This document shows, one piece after another, positions 18,142 through 27,741 of a DNA stretch of 64,000 nucleotides (the first letter of the stretch is position 1; each line of letters begins with the position of its first letter). This stretch comes from Myroides injenensis M09-0166 (GTDB taxonomy: Bacteria > Bacteroidota > Bacteroidia > Flavobacteriales > Flavobacteriaceae). Where the stretch lies: NCBI RefSeq assembly GCF_000246945.1, contig NZ_BAEX01000005.1, positions 1-64,000 on the forward strand. The letters run 5' to 3'. Under the pieces are notes generated by a model. It ran no database searches. It saw only the letters and a program-made list of their open reading frames with translations, and was not told where the DNA came from. Position numbers and translations under genes: made by a program.

Positions 18142-19266
18142 TTAAAAGAGGATATAACCCAACAAAGCTCCTACTAAAACAATAAAAGCACTATTTACTT
18201 TTTTAAATTTAAAAACGAGTATGCCACTAAGTAGGGTAATAACAAGGGTTTGCCAGTTCAGCAATACATCTCGTGTCATCGTTATACAAACAGCGACAAT
18301 CAAGGCGACAGAGGCAACATTCACCGCATCTAAAAAGACAGATAATCCTTTTGAGTTGCGAAGTTTTTTCATCAATGGGTTTAGTAAGGCTACTAGAATA
18401 AAGGATGGTAAAAAAATTGCAACAGTTGAAAGAATTGCTCCAGATAAACCATTAATTTGAAAACCAATAAAAGTAACGGAAGAGAAAACAGGTCCTGGTG
18501 TGAATTGTCCTACAGCAATAGAATCTATAAGTTGTTCTTTGGTGAGTAAACCTGTTTGCACGAGTTCTGTATCTAAAAAGACAAATAGAACATAGCCACT
18601 ACCGTACAGTATAGCCCCTATTTTAAGAAAAATCCAAAATAGCTGCATATTGGTATTGGTGAAAAGAGTATTTTGTATAGTAAGTAAGAAGGGTAATGGA
18701 AGAAAACTTTGTAAGGTACTTCGCTTTGTAGTATTAATATAAAAAACTACATAAGCTAAAAATCCAGCTCCAAACATTAAAATGATCTCATTAGTCCCAA
18801 ATAAAGAAGCTACTAAGACAATAAGTCCTATAAAGGCTAAGAATAAGGATTTAATGGATTTTTTGGCTAGTGGAAATACAGCTCCAAGGATAATAGCAAT
18901 AATGGCAGGTTTAATTCCATAGATAAATGGTTGAACTTGTGGTAATTCTCCATAATTTTTATAAAAATAAGCCAATACACCCGTTAGAAAAACAGCGGGA
19001 AGAATAAAACATAGCCCTGCAATTATAAGACCTTTCCAACCCGCTTTATCATAGCCAATGTGAATGGCCATTTCTGTACTGTTAGGACCAGGAATTAAAT
19101 TAGTAGCACCAAGCAGATCTAAAAAGTGTTGTTCATCCATCCATTTTCTTTTTACAACTACTTCCTCTCTCATCATCGCAATATGAGCTGCAGGGCCTCC
19201 AAAACCAATAATCCCTAATTTTGTAAAGACCTTGACTATTTCTTTGAGACTTACTTTTTCTGACAT
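18142..19266 (-). CDS. chrA: Chromate transporter ChrA
   Basis: A 374-residue inner-membrane protein with two CHR repeats. The first carries GIIGFGGPAAHIAMM and NLIPGPNSTEMAIHIGY, the second has AVGQFTPGPVFSSVTFIGF, both typical. It is of the long-chain, two-domain type that exports chromate (or possibly takes up sulfate-like anions). It converges with the lipocalin gene. No chrB-like regulator is visible. Start at ATG 19266. Confidence 0.93.
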   Translation of the reverse strand: MSEKVSLKEIVKVFTKLGIIGFGGPAAHIAMMREEVVVKRKWMDEQHFLDLLGATNLIPGPNSTEMAIHIGYDKAGWKGLIIAGLCFILPAVFLTGVLAYFYKNYGELPQVQPFIYGIKPAIIAIILGAVFPLAKKSIKSLFLAFIGLIVLVASLFGTNEIILMFGAGFLAYVVFYINTTKRSTLQSFLPLPFLLTIQNTLFTNTNMQLFWIFLKIGAILYGSGYVLFVFLDTELVQTGLLTKEQLIDSIAVGQFTPGPVFSSVTFIGFQINGLSGAILSTVAIFLPSFILVALLNPLMKKLRNSKGLSVFLDAVNVASVALIVAVCITMTRDVLLNWQTLVITLLSGILVFKFKKVNSAFIVLVGALLGYILF

Positions 19267-20133
19267 ATTGCTTCCTATTTTTAGTTTTTATTGCAATCGA
19301 TCTATTCAACGTTATTGTGTGATAGGAACAGGCGCGAAGCTAAAGATAATTCAATACTCAAAGGTTACCGAAATGTAAACAAAAATGGCTCAACCAAAAA
19401 TTACTTCCTTTTCACTATCCTTTATCTATTGGATGGTAATCCCTATAAACAAATTGACTGATTTGGGCGCCTTATACAACCTCTTACTACTCTTTTAATA
19501 ATCCCTTACTATTCCTTGGTATTTTTGAATGATAATAAGCTATACACAAGCAAAAGGAGGAACTCGTTATCATAGAATAGGCGCGTATTCATCTGTTTTT
19601 TTTAATCGTTTCACCGAAGTAAAATGTTATACCTCGCGATACAATAAATCACATCCTAGCATTCATAGGGGTTTACACAGATTTTGCATGTTTTTGTATC
19701 ACACTTTTTTCAAAGTAATTCAAAGGAAAATCAACTATATTTTTTTAACAGATTTATCGGAAGGAATGGGGGAGTTTGGTGAGGAAATGGTAAATCGTCT
19801 ATTCTAGAGGTAAAGAAATTAAAAAAAAGACTATTTAGTAGATGTATACTTTATATCAAGTTGCTTTTTTCTATTTAACCATAAAATAAATTTGAAATTA
19901 AATGTTATTTATTGCTTTTACTCAAAATAGTAGTTACTTCACATGTTTTCTGCGGTATCTTACATTATCTTATAGTATCTTTATTTGTTATACAGACTAG
20001 TATTTAATGATGTGTTTGTGTGTTGTAATTTTAACATTTGACTCATTCTCATGAGAACAATCAAGCTGCATGTCATTGGGATATATTTTGTTGTTATTGA
20101 GTCTAGCAAGAATAATTAATAAGAATAAAGTAA
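19267..20133. other. Gap before the defence operon, with weak ORF and repeat
   Basis: This 867-bp gap holds the chrA upstream region and AT-rich sequence with no recognised gene. A 92-codon open frame (19529-19807, + strand) has no recognisable family and unusual residue content, so I do not call it. Its last third overlaps a 31-bp sequence (19706-19736) nearly repeated at 26169-26200, on the far side of the defence operon. Confidence 0.4.
19706..19736 (+). repeat. Direct repeat, left copy, flanking the defence operon
   Basis: It matches 26169-26200 with one inserted base and one substitution. Both copies would encode K-V-I-Q-R-K-I-N in one frame. They bracket 20134-26152, as an insertion or recombination scar would. 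Confidence 0.55.
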
Positions 20134-21315
20134 ATGAATCAAGATAAACATAAAGATTGTTTTCTACAGCAATTAGACCAGGTTAGTAATGAATATAATC
20201 TGTCGAACTATAATCAGTTTAATATTTTTCGAGTGATGTTCAAACTGCATGACGAGAAGTATCTACATTCTCGATTCATTTCTTTTTTATTAGACCCTAA
20301 TGGATCACATGGGCAAGGGACAATATTTTTAGCGTTGTTTTTAGAAGTAATGGGGATATCTGACTATAGTTTAGAAGATGTGACTGTAAATCCTAATGAA
20401 CAAAATAGAGGAGAGATACACAACATTGACATTCTGATTAATAATAAATATAAGCAAGCTATTATAATAGAGAATAAAGTATTTGCTAAAGATCAGACTA
20501 AACTAGAGGAAGAAGATATATACCTAAAGTATCAATTGCCAAGGTATTATCATAAGATGGCTCTTGATTCAGCAAATGATAAACTTAAAGTTGTGAGCAT
20601 AATTTACTTAACCATAGATGGAAAGGATCCTGAGTTTCTTGAACAGTTTCCTGAGGATGTGAAAGGATTGCTTAATAAAAAAGATCATCTCTCAGATATT
20701 GCTAAGTGGTTGGATTTGTGCTTAAATAGTTTGTCAGAAGAAAGTGATTTTAAAAGAAGTATTGAACACTATAAACAAGCAAGGTTTGAGTTCTTAAATG
20801 ATGTGAAATTAGCCTTGTCTTTGAAAGATAGAACAGTGAATTACTATGAAGAGGCTAAAGCGTTTTGGAAAGCAGAGTATAAAGATATAGATTCAAAATA
20901 TCATGTTCTTAAAGACCAATTTAAGCATGTAAAATGGCATACAGTCTATGAATTTTATGAGAAGTTAAAAGAGACTATAGATATTTCTTTTACTGGTTGT
21001 ACAATAGGAGATATTGATAAAGAACAACTAACTAAGTTGACACATGGCATGGATAATAAAGTGATAACGGTTCTTGTGTTTGAGGTGGATAATGTTCCTT
21101 ACTATGTGTGTAATGATACTAATGGTTTTAGTATTGGTCGGAATGTAAAAGCGAAAAGTAAAGATGATTTTAAGAACCTTTTTGAATCAAAAAAATACAG
21201 TTGTTTTGACTTTTCAGAAGAGGATGTTTTTGCTTTAATTAAACCTGGTAAAAGAGATAAATTGGTGAAAGATATTGAAGCTGAATTGAAGCGATTTGTA
21301 AATACAATTAAATAA
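20134..21315 (+). CDS. PD-(D/E)XK nuclease family protein of a defence operon
   Basis: A 393-residue protein of the PD-(D/E)XK superfamily. The N-terminal HSRFISFLLDPNGSHGQG (about residues 45-61) is a family signature. The catalytic core is IHNIDILI (D99) followed by AIIIENKV (E113, K115) and a QLPRYY motif. It should cut DNA. It lies 2 bp before the ATPase gene and starts the operon; the C-terminal 170 residues have no recognised domain. Such nucleases often accompany ATPase-based anti-phage modules. Whether it is a core part of the system or an accessory is not clear. Confidence 0.8.
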   Translation: MNQDKHKDCFLQQLDQVSNEYNLSNYNQFNIFRVMFKLHDEKYLHSRFISFLLDPNGSHGQGTIFLALFLEVMGISDYSLEDVTVNPNEQNRGEIHNIDILINNKYKQAIIIENKVFAKDQTKLEEEDIYLKYQLPRYYHKMALDSANDKLKVVSIIYLTIDGKDPEFLEQFPEDVKGLLNKKDHLSDIAKWLDLCLNSLSEESDFKRSIEHYKQARFEFLNDVKLALSLKDRTVNYYEEAKAFWKAEYKDIDSKYHVLKDQFKHVKWHTVYEFYEKLKETIDISFTGCTIGDIDKEQLTKLTHGMDNKVITVLVFEVDNVPYYVCNDTNGFSIGRNVKAKSKDDFKNLFESKKYSCFDFSEEDVFALIKPGKRDKLVKDIEAELKRFVNTIK

Positions 21316-23289
21316 AAATGAACACACCGAAAGATTTTAAATTATTAGCAATACGTCCATTAGAAGGAACTTCTTCTAAGTTATTAAAAGGATTAAAGAA
21401 AAACCAAATATATTCATTGTATAATGAATACTCTTACGTTTTAGATGAGAAAACTAAAGAGCTAACAAGTATAGAATATGTTCAGTCTGTACCATCTAAT
21501 TTATATGGTAAAAATATTAGTTTTTCTGCAATTGTTGGTAAAAATGGTAGCGGTAAAAGTAGTTTATTAGAACTGTTTTACTATGCCACTCTTCTAATAT
21601 CTAATGAATATTTAGATAAAAAAGCTGAAGAGGTAATGAAAGAAAATTTAAATATTGAAATAATTATTCTTAAAGATGAGGCTATAAAGATCTTAACAAT
21701 AAAAGACGATTTAGTTACATCAAAAATATTAAATAAAGAATTAAATGAGAAACAAGTAGTCTTTAAAGAATGTGATAATGTATTACAAATTGCCCTAAAT
21801 AAAAGTATAGACTTTAATTTTTATACTAATGTTTTAAATTATTCAATTTATGGTTTGAATTCAAATCTAATGCCATGGATTGATCTAATATTCTATAAAA
21901 ATGATGCCTATCAATTGCCTATTGTAATCAATCCATTTAAGGATTATGGAAATTATGATATCAACAAAGAGTATCTTTTAATGCAGTCGAGAGCTGTTTT
22001 CTATTCTTATGTATTAGAGGTTAAAGAAATTATTGAAGGTATATACATACATAATATTAATTTTGAAATTAATATTAATAAGATTCTTAAAATAGACAAC
22101 AGTAAATCTACTTATAGTCAATTACAACAGTTTTTTAGCTTAAACCTTGCAGAAAAAGAATTTAATAAATTAGTTTTTAAAGGTATTGATATTAATAAAA
22201 TAATTTCTTTACAAAATATTTCGAAATATATTGGTGAAGAAGTTGGAGAAAATAGTACTGTGTTTTATAGAGCTGATTTAAAAGAAGTTAATCTTTACAA
22301 ATCATTTACGTACCTATACATCTTTAAAAAGATATATAAAATATCTAAAACATATAAGAAATATAAGAAGTATCATTTTTTATTTTCAGATCAATTACCT
22401 TTTAATTTTGCTTTCAATATTTTAAAAGCAATTGAATCTAGTATGTTAGAGATCAAAGATTCGCTCCCTGATATTAAAAATAGAGAAATTGTATACGATA
22501 AATTAATGCTTCATTTAGATTTAGTTAGTAATGACAATAGTGATATAACAGAAGATGATTTATTTTATATTAAGGATTTGTTTATGCATTATTATGAAGT
22601 CAGACATGATATCAAAAATAAAATAGAAGATCATCTATTAGATATTTCTTTTGAATACGATAATATTACAGATAACATTGAACTTGTATGTATATTAATT
22701 CAAAAATTATTTAATGGTAAAGAATTTAGAGAATATTTGTTTGAAGATTATATTAAAGAAATAAATAAAGACACGAGCCATATAACTTTTAAGCTAAAAC
22801 AAGCTATAAATTATTTTAGTTTAGATATTTTTAATAGTATAGAAGTTGACAGTACCTCTATTGTAGTTGATAACGAGAGTGATTGTAAAATCAAATTAAG
22901 TATAGAAAGAGATTATTTTAAAGACAGGAAAAAAATTGAAGATATTCCTTTGGCAATATTTAATCATGTTATAGAAGTTGTTAAATCTAAAGAGGATGAT
23001 GAAAATATAAGACGTGAGTTAATCAGTAATAATAAACTTAAACCTTACCCATATACATCATTAAGTTCTGGTGAGCAACATATGATTAATTCTATTCTTA
23101 CAATTGCATATCATAATTATAATTTACTTTCTGTAGCAGATAGATCTAACTTGATAAAGTATAAAAATATCAATTTAATTTTTGATGAATTGGAGTTGTA
23201 TTTACATCCTGAATATCAGAGAAATTATATCCTTAATCTTATAAAAGTTTTAAATAAAATTAAGGATATTACGAAACAAACAGATATTT

Positions 23290-23326
23290 TGGATATCCTA
23301 ATGAAATCCGGACAATTAGTTAAGCA
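23290..23326 (+). repeat. Terminal inverted repeat, orfB end
   Basis: The 37-base end starts TGGATATCC and shares TCYGGACAA and AGTTAAGCA with the other end. The orfB stop codon lies inside it. Confidence 0.75.
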
Positions 23327-24195
23327 GCTTTATTAATATTTATTATTTGATTAAATTCGTTGATTGTCTGATAGTTTAAGTAGGAGTGTCTACGTTTTTT
23401 ATTGTACCAGAGTTCTATATATTCAAAGACTTTAGCCTCCATTTGCTTTGTATTTAGTTGTAAATTTCCATAAATCATCTCCACTTTTAGGGATTTAAAG
23501 AAGCTTTCCGCTACGGCGTTATCCCAACAATTAGCCTTCCTACTCATGCTTCTAACAACATTAAAGGACTCTAAATAGTTAGCAAATTTGTAGTTAGCAT
23601 ATTGTACTCCTTGGTCAGAATGGAAAATTAATCTGTCTTCAAAAGATCTGTTCTTTTTAGCCATTTTAAAGGCTGCTAAAGTGGTGTTTTCCGTTGACAT
23701 ATCTTTACTCAGACTCCATCCAATCACCTTTCTATCGAATAGATCTATTATTGTAGTTAGATAAATAAACCCTTCTTTTACAGCGATATAAGTAATATCG
23801 GACACCCAAGCTTTCCCTGGTTTGGTTTGTGTAAATTCTCTATCTAAGATATTATCAACTACTAAATAATTGTGGTCAGAATCTGTGGTAATTCTATATC
23901 GTCGAGCTAATTTACTACGTAATCCTAACTCTTTCATGTACTTAGCTACTGTTGGCTTAGACACTTTATAACCTCGTGCGTTCAGTTCTATTGTAAGTCG
24001 AGGACTACCATAACGCTGTTTAAACTCGAAGTAAACTTCTGTAATAACTCGTTTTAGATCTGCTTTGGCTTGTTTTCTTTTATTAACAGGAGACCGTTTC
24101 CAATGATAATAACCACTTCTACTTACCTCTAAAACCTTACACATAATCCCAATCGGAAATTCATGTTCATGATTAAATATGAACAGGTAAATCAT
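23320..24195 (-). CDS. IS3-family transposase OrfB (DDE integrase domain)
   Basis: A 291-residue catalytic subunit with an N-terminal HTH_21-like region and an rve integrase core. The acidic triad sits in AWVSDITYI, FHSDQGVQYAN and WDNAVAESFFKSLK. The length and order are standard for IS150-group members. It is probably made mainly as an OrfAB fusion by -1 frameshifting. Confidence 0.95.
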   Translation of the reverse strand: MIYLFIFNHEHEFPIGIMCKVLEVSRSGYYHWKRSPVNKRKQAKADLKRVITEVYFEFKQRYGSPRLTIELNARGYKVSKPTVAKYMKELGLRSKLARRYRITTDSDHNYLVVDNILDREFTQTKPGKAWVSDITYIAVKEGFIYLTTIIDLFDRKVIGWSLSKDMSTENTTLAAFKMAKKNRSFEDRLIFHSDQGVQYANYKFANYLESFNVVRSMSRKANCWDNAVAESFFKSLKVEMIYGNLQLNTKQMEAKVFEYIELWYNKKRRHSYLNYQTINEFNQIININKAA

Positions 24196-24491
24196 TTGCC
24201 GGTCTTTGAGAAAATGCCGATTGCTTTTTTTAATATTTCATGTTCTAATTCAACAGCTGCTAACTTCTTTTCTAACTCTTTTATTCTTTCTTGTTCTGGT
24301 GTAAGCTTTTGTTTACCATTACCGGGAAAACTAGCTTCTCCAAACTCTTGAGCTTCTTTACACCATTTATATAACAAGGTGGCTCGAATTCCAAGTTCAC
24401 GAGCTAATTCTGATTTGTTTGTTCTTTCCTTAGCCAGTTCAACGGCTTGCTTCTTAAAAGCTGCATCGTAAGTCTTTCTAATTCTTTTCAT
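24192..24491 (-). CDS. IS3-family transposase OrfA
   Basis: A 99-residue DNA-binding subunit. It has an N-terminal helix-turn-helix (KRIRKTYDAAFKKQAVELA, then SELARELGIRATLLYKW) and a C-terminal leucine-rich coiled helix. OrfB starts in the -1 frame and overlaps it by 4 bp. A run of seven A followed by G near the C-terminus (around 24226-24233) is a good slippery site for a programmed -1 shift producing the OrfAB transposase. Confidence 0.93.
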   Translation of the reverse strand: MKRIRKTYDAAFKKQAVELAKERTNKSELARELGIRATLLYKWCKEAQEFGEASFPGNGKQKLTPEQERIKELEKKLAAVELEHEILKKAIGIFSKTGK

Positions 24492-24511
24492 AAGTCAAAG
24501 ATAAGTTTTTA

Positions 24512-24548
24512 TGCTTAACTCTTTGTCCAGACTAAGTTAGCAAGTCCA
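24512..24548 (-). repeat. Terminal inverted repeat, orfA end
   Basis: Read on the minus strand this end starts TGGACTTGC and matches the other end at 27 of 37 positions. It lies upstream of orfA and may contain its promoter. Confidence 0.75.
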
Positions 24549-24956
24549 TTTATTATAATGTATTAATGGTTACACATTCTCCTTTTATTTTATCTGATAT
24601 ACCATCTCAAAATATTTTAAGATTGAAGGAATGCAAACCAGATTCTATTGAAAGTAAAAACTCGTTTGCAGCCAATATATATGATTTATTAAATGATGAG
24701 TTTTTTTTAAATGATGGGGTGATTGGTAGTTATGCACAAGAGTTTATTAATAAAATAATAAATGATATTGATGTAGTAGAATCTGATGTGGAAAAAGAGC
24801 AAATTAGTGAATTAAATAACAGAATAGATATAGTTGGTGATGAATTAATTCGATCATCTTTAGACAATTTTTTATTTGAGAAAGTAGCAGATTCACAATT
24901 TGAGATTGATATTTTAAAGAAAAGAATTAAAGAATTAGAATCTAAAGCAAAAAAAA

Positions 24957-25991
24957 ATGAAAAGGATAAAGATAGATAGTGATCTAGCTCGGAGAGTGGA
25001 AAAGTTTAATAAAGAGCTTTTCAGTGAGAGACAGAAAAATTTTGTAAAACCATTAGCTAATTTAAGAGTACTACGAGAAAAATTTTATAATAAAAATCAA
25101 AATAACTTTGTTAACTATATTTGTTTAATTGAAAAAAACTATTTTAACCTGCTAAATTTAAAACCATCTGAATTTAAAAAATACATTAATGAATTTAATT
25201 TAATTTTTAATTTCGAATCCCTGCCTAGCTTTAAGTCAAAAAACAAAGATGATAAGGATTTAATAATTGACTTATGTTATCATAATAGTTGTAGTATTGA
25301 TGAATTGAAAACGTTTGCAGATAAAATTATTGAGGCAATGCGATACGATGATTATCGAGATTCCGAGTATCCAAAATTTATTAGTGAATTAGGATGGAAT
25401 GTAAAAACTTGTTTTTATTGTAATTACGCAGGCACATTAACTGTAAAAAAAGATAAAAAATATAAAACCTATTACGATTTGGATCATGTTCTTCCTAAAT
25501 CAATGTATCCTTTTTTAGAGACTTCTTTTTTTAATTTTATTCCATGTTGTGCATCATGTAATAGAAGTAAAAGTAATCAATTAATACCTAATTTAAATCC
25601 ATTTTATGAAATTCATGAACTCAATATTAATGTCGATAAAGTATTTCAAATAACTCAAAAATCTAAAGCTCAATTTTATGTTGATTCTAATAAGAGCCAT
25701 ATTAATATTAAGGTTTCTGACAAGATAAATAATGTAAAAAAAGATGATATGAATAAAATTGTTGATTTAGAGCTTTTGTATAATACTCAGAAATATGAAG
25801 TTGCAGAAATTCTTTGGAAGAAAAAGATTTATGAGGAGGCGTATATTAAAAATATTCAATCGAGTTTTTCAAAGTTGAAATTAAAAAAACATGAAATTAA
25901 TCGAGTTTTGTGGGGGACAGATTTGAATGAAGATAATATTAATGATAGACCTTTATCAAAGTTTAAACAGGATTTGATTAATGATAAGTAG
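24957..25991 (+). CDS. HNH endonuclease (PtuB-like)
   Basis: A 344-residue HNH nuclease. The core has zinc-binding pairs C152-x2-C155 (CFYC) and C198-x2-C201 (CASC), the catalytic-type DLDHVLPKSMYP (D176, H177) and N202 in SCNRSK. The pattern matches PtuB of Septu systems, where an ATPase of the PtuA type controls an HNH nuclease. It overlaps the 3' end of the ATPase gene by 23 bp, so translation is coupled. The N-terminal 140 residues are helical and unassigned. Without functional ATPase, the system is probably off or deregulated. Confidence 0.85.
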   Translation: MKRIKIDSDLARRVEKFNKELFSERQKNFVKPLANLRVLREKFYNKNQNNFVNYICLIEKNYFNLLNLKPSEFKKYINEFNLIFNFESLPSFKSKNKDDKDLIIDLCYHNSCSIDELKTFADKIIEAMRYDDYRDSEYPKFISELGWNVKTCFYCNYAGTLTVKKDKKYKTYYDLDHVLPKSMYPFLETSFFNFIPCCASCNRSKSNQLIPNLNPFYEIHELNINVDKVFQITQKSKAQFYVDSNKSHINIKVSDKINNVKKDDMNKIVDLELLYNTQKYEVAEILWKKKIYEEAYIKNIQSSFSKLKLKKHEINRVLWGTDLNEDNINDRPLSKFKQDLINDK

Positions 25992-25996
25992 AGATA

Positions 25997-26152
25997 ATGA
26001 AATATAATGAAGAACAATTAAAGTATGCTTTTATATACCTTTGGAAGACTAAGGATATTATTACCCAATGGGAAGATACGGAGTGGACAATTTCCGGAAT
26101 TAAGAAAGAAGAACTCATCGTTCACGTCAAGCAATCACTCAAAAGTCTGTAA
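25997..26152 (+). CDS. 51-residue ORF at the end of the defence operon
   Basis: An ATG lies 5 bp after the HNH gene stop, and the frame is open for 51 codons. The product (EEQLKYAFIYLWKTKDII, then QWEDTEWTISGIKKEEL) is helical and rich in charged and aromatic residues, without signal or membrane segment. The close spacing makes a real co-transcribed gene plausible, perhaps a small regulatory or accessory protein. No family is recognised. Confidence 0.5.
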   Translation: MKYNEEQLKYAFIYLWKTKDIITQWEDTEWTISGIKKEELIVHVKQSLKSL

Positions 26153-26168
26153 GATTATGTATATTAAT

Positions 26169-26200
26169 TTTTCAAAAGTAATTCAAAGGAAAATTAACTG
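26169..26200 (+). repeat. Direct repeat, right copy, flanking the defence operon
   Basis: Nearly identical to 19706-19736. It lies 17 bp after the 51-residue ORF and before the next island. Confidence 0.55.
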
Positions 26201-26771
26201 AATGATTTTAATAGATTAATGAGAGCAGATAAGCAGTTTTGATGGTGGATATGCCGTAATGAATAGTTTTCTTTTTTATGTCATTTTTCGCTGATAGAAT
26301 CAGGATGAAATTCTTTTCTACTTAATCTAAAAACAGAAAAAATCGCATTATAAATAGGTTAGTATGAGTATGACTAAAATACCATTTATTTTATAAGGAA
26401 GGCCAACAATTCTACTTGTGACTCGATGTATTTCATATAAACTCATTCAAGTTATATTTTTCTGTTTTTTTATAACATCAGAAAACAACGTGTTATATTT
26501 TTGCTGTTTTTATAACAGGAGAGAATTTTATCTGCATTAAACTTATGTAGTTGCGTAGCTTCGTTTAAAAATAAAAATAGTTTAATATTGATGTAAAAAC
26601 TCTCTTTCCCAGCATCAGTGGTGGAAATTTTCCATTTAACGAAACTGTACGCAAAAGTCAATTAATTGACTAAATTTATGAAAAAAGTTAATATGATAGA
26701 CCTCCGTAAAAAATAAAATTAAGTTTGAATCTTAATCTTAATAGAGAATAGTTATTTTATAAAAATGCATG
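26201..26771. other. Gap between the two defence islands
   Basis: About 570 bp with no convincing gene. A 63-codon frame on the minus strand (26470-26661) has a Met start but no recognisable family; I do not call it. A TTTTTATAACA-like motif occurs twice (about 26467-26477 and 26508-26518). Confidence 0.35.
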
Positions 26772-27701
26772 TTACTTGTTAGAGATGTTTTCCCAATAAA
26801 TACTTCCATTTGTTGTTATTGATTTTTTATAGTTTGTAAGTTCTAAAACTGAAAAGAAATTGCTTTGATCTATATCTAATCCATAGTAAAATGAGTACTC
26901 ATTAATATCTCGATTAAAAATATTAGGATTAGGAACAAACTTATTTAGATAACAAAATTCAATCATATGTATAAAATGCGGAAGTATACCACCTAATAAA
27001 GAATACTCTTTTTGATATTGAAAAGGATGAAAAGTATAAGTAGGTAAACTGAATTTTTTAACTGTATGTTTTTCGTGTTTAATTGGTTGCCAACAATGTA
27101 AAATTACTCTGTATTTTTCTTTTCTTGACCTTGAAAAACTTTCAGCTATTAAATAATCTTCAGATGTAGATACAAAATGAGATTTATTTTTGTAATTAAT
27201 TGCAGCTAATTGATGAAGTAGAGTCAAATAATAATCTCTTATTACTAATTTTTCCTGTTCTGATGCTTTTCTAATCTTTTCTTTAAAAATACTCTTATTA
27301 TTTTTGTCAATAAAAAAATCTCGCAATGCTGAATTTCTATCAAAAAATTTTTTTATATTCTTGTGCTTATTTTTTATCGAATCATTAAAATACTTAATGA
27401 TCTTTTCAAATACAACATCTTCGTAATCGTTAATTTTAAAGCTGTTATCATCAATGTAATATCTTTTAGCTTTTTCTCCAACCATAAAAAGCCTTTCGCA
27501 AACTAAATCTGTATCTGTACTCTCTTGTTGATAATCAATATTTAATTTTTTACATAAATTTTCCAATGAATCACCACGATAAATTTGTGATATTTCCTTT
27601 TTATATGACAACATATTAATTGTAAAAAGAAAGTCATTATATCTACTAAGTTCAAGCTTTGTCATTTGAAACGAGTATTGGTTTGTACTTTCATCTATCA
27701 T
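26772..27701 (-). CDS. FRG/ADP-ribosyltransferase-like protein in the restriction island
   Basis: A 309-residue protein without membrane segments. It shows IYRGDS (R42), LLHQLAAI and HFVSTSEDYLIAESFS (S178-T179-S180) and a later QKEYSLL (E232). The order R, STS, E recalls ADP-ribosyltransferase folds, and the YRG and HQ elements recall the FRG domain, which has the same fold. If active it may modify a host or phage target with NAD+; this is inference and no toxin gene has been shown. It lies 40 bp after the XRE gene on the same strand, probably co-transcribed with it. Confidence 0.55.
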   Translation of the reverse strand: MIDESTNQYSFQMTKLELSRYNDFLFTINMLSYKKEISQIYRGDSLENLCKKLNIDYQQESTDTDLVCERLFMVGEKAKRYYIDDNSFKINDYEDVVFEKIIKYFNDSIKNKHKNIKKFFDRNSALRDFFIDKNNKSIFKEKIRKASEQEKLVIRDYYLTLLHQLAAINYKNKSHFVSTSEDYLIAESFSRSRKEKYRVILHCWQPIKHEKHTVKKFSLPTYTFHPFQYQKEYSLLGGILPHFIHMIEFCYLNKFVPNPNIFNRDINEYSFYYGLDIDQSNFFSVLELTNYKKSITTNGSIYWENISNK

Positions 27702-27741
27702 TTTTTACGAAAAATATAACTATCCGTTACGTGAAAAGTTT

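Larger units (their letters stand above)
23290..24548 (-). mobile_element. IS3-family insertion sequence (IS150-like), 1259 bp
   Basis: The element carries orfA and orfB on the minus strand and inverted repeats beginning TGGA at both ends (27 of 37 bases match). A 3-bp duplication of TTT (23287-23289 and 24549-24551) flanks it. Both transposase genes look intact, so insertion may be recent. Its removal restores the ATPase frame exactly. Confidence 0.93.
21318..24979 (+). pseudogene. SMC-like AAA ATPase (PtuA-like), interrupted by an IS3-family element
   Basis: The gene encodes an ABC/SMC-type ATPase. Walker A is GKNGSGKSS (about residues 75-82), the signature LSSGEQHM is near residue 580, and Walker B (LIFDELELYLHPEYQ) is near 618-633. 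The 5' part (21318-23289) is cut by an IS at 23290-24548; the 3' part (24552-24979) resumes with MVTHSPFILSDIP, the His-switch region. Joining across one TTT duplication gives 2400 bp, a 799-residue protein with no frame break. As found, the reading frame ends at 23336, so the product lacks the His switch and C-terminal coiled region and is probably inactive. It resembles PtuA of Septu, next to an HNH gene. Confidence 0.9.

Noticed and set aside
19529-19807. 92-codon ORF before the Septu-like operon
   Set aside because: No family, odd residue composition, and it runs through the flanking repeat; no promoter evidence.
26470-26661. 63-codon minus-strand ORF
   Set aside because: No recognised family and no supporting context; chance ORF in AT-rich DNA is likely.
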